Below, in pieces: positions 1-4,910 of a stretch of 5,642 bases of DNA. Origin of the DNA: Akkermansiaceae bacterium UBA1518 (GTDB lineage: Bacteria > Verrucomicrobiota > Verrucomicrobiia > Verrucomicrobiales > Akkermansiaceae); NCBI GenBank assembly GCA_002323895.1, contig DCQM01000152.1:8611-14252 (forward strand), in the 5' to 3' direction. The position numbers and the translations under genes are program-made. The notes under the pieces were generated by a model. It had not been told where the DNA came from. It did not search any database and worked only from the letters and a program-made list of their open reading frames with translations. Position 1 is the first letter of the stretch. Every line of letters begins with the position of its first letter.

Positions 1-838
1 TTGCTCCGCCAATCAAGGCACTGAGATCGCGGTCGACCCGTAAAATGTTTCCGTTAATTTCAAAAAAACCATTATCGGAACTGCCTTCGCCTTCTCGAAG
101 AGAATAAATGAAAGAATCATCTAGTGTAGGGTCAGACGTTGAAAAACTTCCAACAGCCGAGCCAATCGTCGCCGCCTTGGCAACAATAAGACTAGAAAAC
201 GTAAGGTCATTAGGACCATCGGTCGCAATCGGCGCCCCAATTTCCAGCCCATTAATAAAGACATTGTGAGAAGAACTCGGACTAGTAAGCGAAACAACTC
301 CTCTCAAGGTCACCGCACCAGCACTATTGGTAACAACATTCAAGGTGATGACATTATCAGCTAGGGTTGAAGGTCGACTCGTGAAAGTAAGGCGCTGCAA
401 CTCTGCTCCGCCTCCGCTCCAATCGGCCGCTCGCCCACCAGTTGAACTAGCATCGTAGCCCCAGATCTTGATAGGATATTCCGTGTTAGGCTGGAGACCA
501 GTAAAGTCGAGTCGGAGACCACTTCCAGGTCTACTTGAAAAACTGCCACTCGCAAAAAGGAAGTCGCGCCACATTGACGCTTCACCGCCACCACCATTGT
601 TCGAACGGTCCCGATTATCAAGACTCACACTCCCGATGGCGTCCACGTCAAGACTCACGCCACTCGCGAAATTTTTGGACCATGAATCTCCAAGATCTGC
701 ATTGCCCGAAGACAGCGATTGCCAACCGCTCTGAGTCGTTGCGTTTTCATTGAAATCGACACGAAGAGTCTGTGCTGCCAGAGGCAGAGAAATTGCTCCT
801 AAAATAAAAATTCTGGAGAAGTGCGCGATCACTCTCAT
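1..838 (-). CDS. Secreted protein with cadherin-like module (partial; 3' end beyond the left edge)
   Basis: An open frame runs without a stop from ATG at 838 down to base 1, giving 279 residues with no C-terminus. Residues 1-22 look like a Sec signal peptide: an Arg/His-containing n-region, a hydrophobic core (IFILGAISLPL) and a likely signal peptidase I cut after LAA, before Gln23. Residues 24-205 are rich in Ser, Gly, Asn and Thr with alternating hydrophobics, as in a beta sandwich; the stretch near 121-142 (YPIKIWGYD, then ADWSGGG) resembles repeats of exported proteins in Verrucomicrobiota and Planctomycetota. Residues about 211-279 read like a cadherin-type repeat: an LTFSSLIVAKAATIG strand, VGSFSTSDP, then FFEINGNILRVDRDLS. 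Such modules usually mediate adhesion or calcium-dependent folding in large surface proteins, often with a C-terminal sorting or autotransporter signal, which would lie outside the window. A GAGGAA at 860-855 is rather far (16 nt) from the ATG. An in-frame TAG just upstream excludes a longer start. Export is well supported; the ligand is unknown. Confidence 0.8.
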   Translation of the reverse strand, partial: MRVIAHFSRIFILGAISLPLAAQTLRVDFNENATTQSGWQSLSSGNADLGDSWSKNFASGVSLDVDAIGSVSLDNRDRSNNGGGGEASMWRDFLFASGSFSSRPGSGLRLDFTGLQPNTEYPIKIWGYDASSTGGRAADWSGGGAELQRLTFTSRPSTLADNVITLNVVTNSAGAVTLRGVVSLTSPSSSHNVFINGLEIGAPIATDGPNDLTFSSLIVAKAATIGSAVGSFSTSDPTLDDSFIYSLREGEGSSDNGFFEINGNILRVDRDLSALIGGA

Positions 839-936
839 TAGCCAATTAAGCTAGTTCCTCAAAATTGTCATTCAACATTTAAGTCCTTGCTCAAAGAAAG
901 AGGGTCGACCCATAAGCACTTATCCAGCCCGGCAAT

Positions 937-1803
937 CTACCTCAGATCTGCGAGAACATTACGAGGAAATTTATAGCAGGCACCATTTTGATTCTCGCCA
1001 ATAACCGGATACTTACGATTACGCGGCTTTAAAGCTACGAGGAAATACATGTTCCCATCACTTAAAAACGAACGACGATAATCGCTCCCACTTAAGTCAA
1101 AGAGCCCGGCATATTTTTCAAATTCTTTTTCTTGTGGTTCCTTTTCATCAACCTCCCCAGGTGTGAAGCTAAGCCTGAGATCGAAGTTCTCGTCATCAAA
1201 TCTACCTTTGCTCTTTCCGGTTTGGATCCCCCATCTCGTGGCAATTTTTCGAACTGCTTCCTGAACTTCAACTTGAAATTCCCTGACGAGATTTCGATCA
1301 AACTTGACCACCTTACCAAGGGGGTAAACTTTGGGATTTAGGCCATAGCTAAGCTTGCCATAGGTTTCTTCTTTACGACCGCGCCACCACATTTGAGATG
1401 GATCGCTTGAAGGTTTATGCTGATATGTTGCGAAAATCTCGCCGGTTTCAACATGATAAAGCACCCAAGGAAAATCGGGCTCTACTACATCCTCGTCGTA
1501 AGTCCGATCAGGTCTCGCCCCAATGTGGCCACAAATGGCTTTCCACCGCTCATCATGCCCACAGTTTTCCTTGTAAAGTTCCCATGCCAGAGCGTGCGCG
1601 ATTTCGTGGAGAATCGTATCACGCACTTCATCATCGGTATTCAACGTGGTCAGCGGCCTACTGAGTGAGATCTCTCGAGCACTCATATTACAAAGACCGA
1701 AACGCTTCTTGGCAGAATCCATTTTCCCGATCCACCCTAAATCAATTAGCCCATGTGCTCCCATCTCTTCCTGAAGGAGATTGAAAGCCTCTTTTAAATC
1801 CAT
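937..1803 (-). CDS. SprT-like zinc metallopeptidase with C-terminal extension domain
   Basis: The 288-residue protein has a SprT-like domain in residues about 1-110. The zinc site is HEIAH (66-70), supplying two His ligands and the catalytic Glu67, and the third ligand is His83 in GHDERW (82-87), the usual SprT/Spartan spacing. SprT-family proteins are often followed by a CxxC zinc ribbon. Here residues 112-151 keep a ribbon-like outline (WVLYH..TGEIFATY ... RGRKEETYGKL) but contain no cysteine, so the ribbon is probably metal-free. A charged linker (about 216-229) leads to a C-terminal module (229-288; YAGLF, then FLVALKPRNRKYPVI, ending YKFPRNVL) that resembles, from memory, a module in phage-type and other accessory proteins of unknown function. 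Eukaryotic Spartan cleaves DNA-protein crosslinks; the bacterial role is unsettled, so a DNA-associated protease is inference. The ATG at 1803 gives a family-typical N-terminus; its ribosome site (AGAAAG) is weak. The next gene is on the same strand after 98 nt, so co-transcription is uncertain. Confidence 0.85.
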   Translation of the reverse strand: MDLKEAFNLLQEEMGAHGLIDLGWIGKMDSAKKRFGLCNMSAREISLSRPLTTLNTDDEVRDTILHEIAHALAWELYKENCGHDERWKAICGHIGARPDRTYDEDVVEPDFPWVLYHVETGEIFATYQHKPSSDPSQMWWRGRKEETYGKLSYGLNPKVYPLGKVVKFDRNLVREFQVEVQEAVRKIATRWGIQTGKSKGRFDDENFDLRLSFTPGEVDEKEPQEKEFEKYAGLFDLSGSDYRRSFLSDGNMYFLVALKPRNRKYPVIGENQNGACYKFPRNVLADLR

Positions 1804-1838
1804 AAATATTTTCTTTCTAAAATTAAAGTGGGATCTGC

Positions 1839-1867
1839 TTTATGAGGCACAGGAATCCAAAACTCAA
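1839..1867 (-). promoter_or_regulatory. Candidate promoter for the SprT-like gene
   Basis: On the minus strand, TTGAGT (1867-1862) and CATAAA (1844-1839) match four of six bases each of the sigma-70 -35 and -10 boxes, with an ideal 17-nt spacer. Transcription would start near 1832, giving a leader of about 28 nt before the ATG at 1803. This is a pattern match only; organism-specific promoter rules are not known here. Confidence 0.3.
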
Positions 1868-1908
1868 ATCAGGAAACAATTCATCCTACGAATTACTTCC
1901 ACGGTCGC

Positions 1909-1943
1909 CGAGAAAACATACGCTCTAAACCAAAGTTTTCTCG
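1909..1943. repeat. Perfect 9-bp inverted repeat in the divergent promoter region
   Basis: CGAGAAAAC (1909-1917) and GTTTTCTCG (1935-1943) are exact reverse complements separated by 17 nt. The repeat lies between the two divergent genes, ending 5 bp before the candidate -35 box of moaC. Arm centres are 26 bp apart, roughly two and a half helical turns, so a dimeric regulator site is possible; a hairpin in a longer transcript is the alternative. No T-run follows on either strand, so it does not look like an intrinsic terminator. It does not match any operator I recognise. Confidence 0.5.
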
Positions 1944-1948
1944 ATGAT

Positions 1949-1977
1949 TTGTCTGTTGATTGACTTCGAGCTATCCT
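1949..1977 (+). promoter_or_regulatory. Candidate promoter for the moa operon
   Basis: TTGTCT (1949-1954) and TATCCT (1972-1977) match four of six bases each of the sigma-70 boxes with a 17-nt spacer. The predicted transcription start near 1984 leaves a leader of only about a dozen nucleotides before the moaC ATG at 1996. This short leader, if real, leaves no room for the moco riboswitch found upstream of some molybdopterin operons, and it places the alternative TTG start at 1960 inside the promoter. Confidence 0.35.
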
Positions 1978-1995
1978 CTCGGCAATCTCTGGCCG

Positions 1996-2469
1996 ATGGC
2001 CAACCTCTCTCACCTTGATGACTCTGACCAACCACGCATGGTCGATGTTTCGGCGAAAACCGAAACCACCCGAGTTGCCACCGCGACCTGCCTTGTCACT
2101 TTGGGTCGTGAGTTGTTATCGCAAATGGACAATGGAGAGCTCCGCAACAAAAAGGGCCCTGTTCTTCAGACCGCCATTTTAGCTGGAATCACCGGGACCA
2201 AAAAGACCTCCGATCTGATTCCACTCTGTCACCCGATTGCCCTAGACTCCGCCAAAATCGAGATTACGCCGCACAATGACGAGTCACTCCTCATCACAGC
2301 GACCGCCAAAACGACTTCTCGAACCGGTGTTGAAATGGAGGCTCTTACCGGAGCCTCCGTAGCAGCCCTGACACTCTACGATATGTGCAAATCCGCAAAC
2401 CCAGCCATCATCATTTCAGATCTTAAACTCGCTAAAAAAACTGGAGGTAAATCTGACTATAAAGCATGA
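1996..2469 (+). CDS. moaC: MoaC, cyclic pyranopterin monophosphate synthase
   Basis: MoaC converts the 3',8-cyclo-dihydro-GTP made by MoaA into cyclic pyranopterin monophosphate, the first stable molybdopterin precursor, in the cytoplasm; family members are hexamers. The 157-residue product matches the E. coli protein (161 residues) nearly end to end: SHLDDSDQPRMVDVSAK at the N-terminus, LIPLCHP (74-80), GVEMEALTGASVAALT (111-126), YDMCK (128-132) and KKTGGKS (147-153). Residues corresponding to the active-site Lys51, Asp128 and Lys131 of E. coli are present as Lys53, Asp129 and Lys132. The ATG at 1996 was chosen because it reproduces the family N-terminus. An in-frame TTG at 1960 would add 12 unconserved residues. 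No clear ribosome-binding site precedes either. The stop overlaps the next start (ATGA), so moaC leads a translationally coupled operon. Its usual partner moaA is not adjacent. Identification is secure. Confidence 0.96.
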   Translation: MANLSHLDDSDQPRMVDVSAKTETTRVATATCLVTLGRELLSQMDNGELRNKKGPVLQTAILAGITGTKKTSDLIPLCHPIALDSAKIEITPHNDESLLITATAKTTSRTGVEMEALTGASVAALTLYDMCKSANPAIIISDLKLAKKTGGKSDYKA

Positions 2470-3281
2470 AAGCACTCATTCTTACCGGTGGAAAATCGTC
2501 CCGTATGGGACAAGATAAGGCTTCGCTTAAGATTGGCGGCGTCACCCAATTGGATCGCATCGTTTCGTTGATCGAACCACTCACAGATCAAATCTTTCTT
2601 TCGGTCGCACATGACGATAAGGCCCAGCGCTCGCTACCCACACTTCCAGATCTAGAGCCTTCCCCCGGCCCGCTGGGAGGGCTTCAAGCAGCTTTCTCTG
2701 CCGACCCTAAATCGTCATGGCTCGTCATTGCCTGCGATCTTCCCATGATCCAGAAAGATGATCTTGAATCCCTTGTGACGCAAAGCGATCTTTCAAAAGA
2801 CGCCACCTGCTTTCTAAACCCTTTTGATGATCATCCTGAACCTCTTTGTGCTCATTATTCGCCCTCGGCAGCGGCCAAGCTAAGAAAAGTGCTCGAGAAG
2901 AATCAGCGCTGTGCCCGCCGTTTTATGGCATCGCTCGATCGCATAGACCTAGTCCCCTCTGATCCCCGTGCCTTGCTCAATCTAAATCGTCCCGAACACC
3001 TCGTGGAGCTAAAGCACCTCCACGAACACGGAGCAATTGAAAAAGAAGTGAAGGTAGAATACTTTGCTAGACTCAGCCATGAAGCTGGGATGGATTCCGA
3101 TATTTTTCATACTTCCGTCGCCACCCTTGCTGGCCTTTGGGAAGAACTGCGGCTCAAGCATCACTTCTCGCTGGATCTTCCGCATGTAAAACCGGCAATC
3201 GATAACGAATTTGCCGAATGGACCGACCTTATTTCCTCCGGCCAAACTATCGCTTTCATGCCACCCTTTGCCGGCGGATAA
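2466..3281 (+). CDS. MobA-MoaD fusion: molybdenum cofactor guanylyltransferase joined to molybdopterin synthase sulfur carrier
   Basis: This 271-residue protein joins two molybdopterin enzymes. Residues 1 to about 183 are MobA, which transfers GMP from GTP to molybdenum-bound molybdopterin: the nucleotide-binding motif TGGKSSRMGQDKA (7-19, with Lys18), GPLGGLQAAF (68-77), the metal-binding ACDLPM (89-94, Asp91) and LNLNRPEHL (171-179), equivalent to the NTPEDL-type region of MobA. Residues about 194-271 are MoaD, a ubiquitin-fold sulfur carrier: VKVEYFARLSHEAG (195-208), then IAFMPPFAGG (262-271). The terminal Gly-Gly is intact and exposed, as needed for adenylation by MoeB and thiocarboxylate formation. 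The length (271) equals a full MobA (about 190) plus a full MoaD (about 80), so neither half is truncated. The frame is continuous through the short linker, so this is not a missed stop. ATG at 2466 overlaps the moaC stop by four bases; moaE follows after 5 nt and supplies the partner of the MoaD half. Both domain assignments are secure; whether the chain is processed or stays fused cannot be seen. Confidence 0.93.
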   Translation: MKALILTGGKSSRMGQDKASLKIGGVTQLDRIVSLIEPLTDQIFLSVAHDDKAQRSLPTLPDLEPSPGPLGGLQAAFSADPKSSWLVIACDLPMIQKDDLESLVTQSDLSKDATCFLNPFDDHPEPLCAHYSPSAAAKLRKVLEKNQRCARRFMASLDRIDLVPSDPRALLNLNRPEHLVELKHLHEHGAIEKEVKVEYFARLSHEAGMDSDIFHTSVATLAGLWEELRLKHHFSLDLPHVKPAIDNEFAEWTDLISSGQTIAFMPPFAGG

Positions 3282-3286
3282 AAATT

Positions 3287-3721
3287 ATGTTTTCCATCCA
3301 AAAAAATCCAATCGATGTGATGGCACTTCGCCACCAGATGACTGATCCCACTTGTGGGGCCCTCGTAGTTTTCGAGGGTTTAGTTCGCAATCATCACGAA
3401 GGTCGTGATGTTAAAAAACTTCACTACACCCACCATCCAGTCCTCGCGCAGAAGGAAGGAGAAAGGATTGTTGCCGAAACGATGAAAAAATTTCCGATGG
3501 TCCAGGCGCTCGCCGTCCACCGCATCGGGACCTTCGAAATCAGCGAGTGTGCGGTAGTGACCTTAACAGCCTCGGCTCATCGCGAAGCGGCCTTTGATGC
3601 CAACCGTTATTTGATCGACTCCATTAAGGCCCGCGTGCCCATTTGGAAGCAAGAAACCTATGCTACAGGTGAAATAGAGTGGACCAGTCCGTGTCCAAAC
3701 TGTGGACCAGTTCCACATTAA
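3287..3721 (+). CDS. moaE: MoaE, molybdopterin synthase catalytic subunit
   Basis: MoaE is the large subunit of molybdopterin synthase. With thiocarboxylated MoaD it inserts two sulfurs into cyclic pyranopterin monophosphate to make the dithiolene of molybdopterin. The 144-residue product shows family landmarks: GALVVFEGLVRNH (24-36, Arg34), the HRIG segment (78-81), SAHREAAFDA (96-105) and KARVPIWKQE (114-123), with Lys114 and Lys121 in the places of the active-site lysines Lys119 and Lys126 of E. coli. The C-terminus, WTSPCPNCGPVPH, carries a CPNC pair that may be ordinary family variation; a metal site from two cysteines alone is unlikely. The ATG at 3287 gives the usual N-terminus. Upstream in-frame starts would read back into the fusion gene and are rejected. 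GGCGGA at 3273-3278, at the end of the preceding frame and 8 nt from the ATG, can serve as ribosome-binding site. The gene is the last of the operon; the next gene is 81 nt away. Confidence 0.95.
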   Translation: MFSIQKNPIDVMALRHQMTDPTCGALVVFEGLVRNHHEGRDVKKLHYTHHPVLAQKEGERIVAETMKKFPMVQALAVHRIGTFEISECAVVTLTASAHREAAFDANRYLIDSIKARVPIWKQETYATGEIEWTSPCPNCGPVPH

Positions 3722-3767
3722 TGATCAGTAACTTAGCTCGAAAATAGGAAATGATTGAGGATTTCCA

Positions 3768-3795
3768 TTGGCATTAGTAGGGATCATTCTAGCTT
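3768..3795 (+). promoter_or_regulatory. Candidate promoter for the GYF_2/CD225-DUF2752 pair
   Basis: TTGGCA (3768-3773) matches five of six bases of the -35 consensus, and TAGCTT (3790-3795) matches three of six of the -10 box, with a 16-nt spacer. Transcription would begin close to the ATG at 3803, implying an almost leaderless messenger, consistent with the absence of any ribosome-binding sequence there. The -10 box is weak, so read-through from the moa operon remains possible. Confidence 0.25.
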
Positions 3796-3805
3796 TCTAA
3801 GAATG
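3785..3805 (+). other. Hairpin enclosing the start codon of the GYF_2/CD225 gene
   Basis: CATTCT (3785-3790) pairs perfectly with AGAATG (3800-3805), whose last three bases are the ATG start codon. AG (3791-3792) can also pair with CT (3797-3798), leaving a single bulged A and a CTTT loop. In a transcript from further upstream the start codon would be paired; in a transcript starting near 3803 the hairpin could not form. The stem is short and A/T rich, so stability is modest. Confidence 0.4.
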
Positions 3806-4336
3806 TCGAACGATTGGTATTACGCAACCGGAGGAGTCCAGCAGGGGCCTATTGGGATTGATGAACTTAAGGCGCGGCATGCTGCTGGCCAGATCCCAGC
3901 GAATGCCCTCATTTGGCGCGAGGGTATGGATAACTGGATACCATGGAACCAAGTTCCCGAACTTGCTCCCACCCCAGAAATAGTCGCCGGAGGAGAGCCA
4001 GGAAGTCCGGCACCCACCGCTAATCCTGTTGGTGATCAGATCTACGCCCCACCTGCGACTAGCCCACACGCAGGAACCATGGGTAGAGCGGGCGGACATA
4101 CAATGAATCCCCCAAATTATCTCTGGCAATCAATCGTTTGTACACTTTTGTGCTGTCTGCCCTTTGGAGTCGCTGGGATTGTCTACGCTGCCAAGGTTGA
4201 TGGACTAGCAGCCACCGGAAAAGCGGCAGAGGCTTTAGAAGCTTCAAATAAAGCCAAATTTTGGTGCAAGCTGAGCTTCGGAACAAGTATTGTAGCTACG
4301 ATCTTATATTTTATTCTAATTATCGCAGTTGCCTAA
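3803..4336 (+). CDS. GYF_2 domain + CD225/dispanin membrane protein
   Basis: The 177-residue product has three parts. Residues 4-54 are a GYF_2 domain: DWYYATGGVQQGPIG, a short helix (ELKARHAAGQI) and ALIWREGMDNWIPW; such domains are thought to bind proline-rich peptides or partner proteins in the cytoplasm. Residues about 55-103 are a flexible linker rich in Pro, Gly and Ala. Residues 104-177 are a CD225/dispanin domain: NYLWQSIVCTLLCCLPFGVAGIVYAAKV (105-132) forms the first, partly re-entrant hydrophobic segment with the typical double Cys; KAAEALEASNKAKFW (140-154) is the signature amphipathic loop; and 155-177 is the second membrane segment. The same family includes mammalian IFITM proteins, but the role of bacterial members is unknown. 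The ATG at 3803 gives the family start (SNDWYYA); a TTG 48 nt upstream is less likely. The stop overlaps the next start (TAATG), so the two proteins are probably made together. Domain calls are firm; function is open. Confidence 0.88.
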   Translation: MSNDWYYATGGVQQGPIGIDELKARHAAGQIPANALIWREGMDNWIPWNQVPELAPTPEIVAGGEPGSPAPTANPVGDQIYAPPATSPHAGTMGRAGGHTMNPPNYLWQSIVCTLLCCLPFGVAGIVYAAKVDGLAATGKAAEALEASNKAKFWCKLSFGTSIVATILYFILIIAVA

Positions 4337-4728
4337 TGGCGGTGCGTAAATGGTTGGTCATTGGGCTAGCGCTTAGCGCAGCCGGAATGGCAATTTTGGT
4401 AAGAGGTAATTTCCGTGGTCTTCCACCTTGCCCATTACACTCCACCACTGGCCTCTATTGTCCTGGATGTGGTGTTACCCGAGCAGGTCGGGCCCTCATG
4501 CACGGGGACCTAGGAACTGCACTTCAAATGAATGCCGTTGCTATTCTTCTGATGCCTCTAATGGCATTCGTGATGATTCGCGAGATCGCCGCATGGGGAT
4601 GGCAGCGTCCGGAGTGGCGACCTGGAACCGGTGGCCGCTGGGGAATAAGACTTGGTTTCGCAGTTATCATTTACGGAATCCTGCGTAACCTCCCCGGATT
4701 TGAATTTCTGCGTCCTGGAGGGGGTTAA
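4336..4728 (+). CDS. DUF2752 family membrane protein
   Basis: The 130-residue product carries the DUF2752 signature: CPLHSTTGLYCPGCGVTRA (32-50), then L..GDLGTALQMNA (54-67), and ends with NLPGFEFLRPGGG. Hydrophobic segments at about 6-22, 66-82 and 104-118 suggest three membrane passes. Three Cys (32, 42, 45) sit just after the first segment; their conservation in the family hints at a metal or disulfide site, but no activity is established. The ATG at 4336 shares its A with the TAA of the GYF_2/CD225 gene, so translation is probably by re-initiation; no ribosome-binding sequence is visible. DUF2752 genes lie beside CD225/dispanin genes in other bacteria (recalled, not searched), suggesting that the two proteins act together in the membrane. 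A longer start at 4261 within the upstream gene would add an unconserved stretch and is rejected. Confidence 0.87.
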   Translation: MAVRKWLVIGLALSAAGMAILVRGNFRGLPPCPLHSTTGLYCPGCGVTRAGRALMHGDLGTALQMNAVAILLMPLMAFVMIREIAAWGWQRPEWRPGTGGRWGIRLGFAVIIYGILRNLPGFEFLRPGGG

Positions 4729-4737
4729 GACAGACTT

Positions 4738-4763
4738 GCGTTTGTGGGCTCCCCAACAAATGC
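4738..4763 (+). terminator. Candidate terminator hairpin after the DUF2752 gene
   Basis: GCGTTTGTGGG (4738-4748) pairs with CCC-A-ACAAATGC (4752-4763) as 11 pairs, one of them G-U, with a single bulged A (4755) and a three-base CTC loop. It begins 9 nt after the DUF2752 stop. The downstream T-tract is poor (TTGTT), so termination may be partial or may need Rho. Placement and stem quality make it the best terminator candidate of the window. Confidence 0.45.
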
Positions 4764-4910
4764 TTGTTCCCAATCCATAAGGTTTCGACTCTTTAGAGAG
4801 CCGATCACGATGTAACCCGGTGCAGGTTCAAGCCTAAGTTTAGTAGGATGAAATAGCTTAACATAAAAATCTTTTCTGGCGTCTTTGCCACGCCTCAGAA
4901 ATAAGTTGGC
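4764..4910. other. Intergenic leader before the flavoprotein gene, with a bulged hairpin
   Basis: No gene is supported here. TTTCT (4873-4877) and GGCGT (4878-4882) pair with ACGCC (4890-4894) and AGAAA (4897-4901), a 10-bp stem with a 2-nt bulge and a 7-nt loop, ending 9 nt before the GTG start at 4911. Its 3' arm covers the position expected for a ribosome-binding site, so it could lower translation. A possible promoter, TTTAGT (4839-4844) with CATAAA (4862-4867) at 17 nt spacing, is weak; the hairpin would then lie at the very start of the transcript. No riboswitch family was recognised. Confidence 0.35.

Noticed and set aside
361..753. Several 70-90 codon frames on both strands within the secreted-protein gene
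   Set aside because: They overlap the continuous minus-strand frame that has a signal peptide and a cadherin-like module, and show no domain of their own.
902..911. Perfect palindrome GGGTCGACCC between the two minus-strand genes
   Set aside because: Only 10 bp with no loop; the GTCGAC core recurs inside the neighbouring coding sequence (near 33 and 373), so it is probably chance.
1781..1963. A 60-codon plus-strand frame before moaC
   Set aside because: It overlaps the SprT start and both candidate promoters, has a low-complexity, Lys/Phe-rich start, no ribosome-binding site and no recognisable family.
1960..1995. Longer moaC starting at TTG 1960
   Set aside because: The extra 12 residues are not part of the MoaC family and the region carries the promoter-like elements; ATG 1996 gives the canonical N-terminus.
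1804..1995. A moco riboswitch upstream of moaC
   Set aside because: No matching fold was seen, and the likely promoter is so close to moaC that no room is left for one.
3747..3766. GGAAAT/ATTTCC hairpin after moaE as a terminator
   Set aside because: The 6-bp A/T-rich stem has an 8-nt loop and no T-run downstream; too weak to call.
3797..4129. A 110-codon antisense frame opposite the GYF_2/CD225 gene
   Set aside because: It mirrors the conserved GYF_2 coding sequence and its Pro/Gly-rich linker; the plus-strand frame has clear domains, the antisense one none.
4821..4840. GGTTCAAGCC resembling a tRNA T-loop
   Set aside because: The flanking bases do not form a five-pair T-stem, and no acceptor stem or anticodon arm could be found around it.
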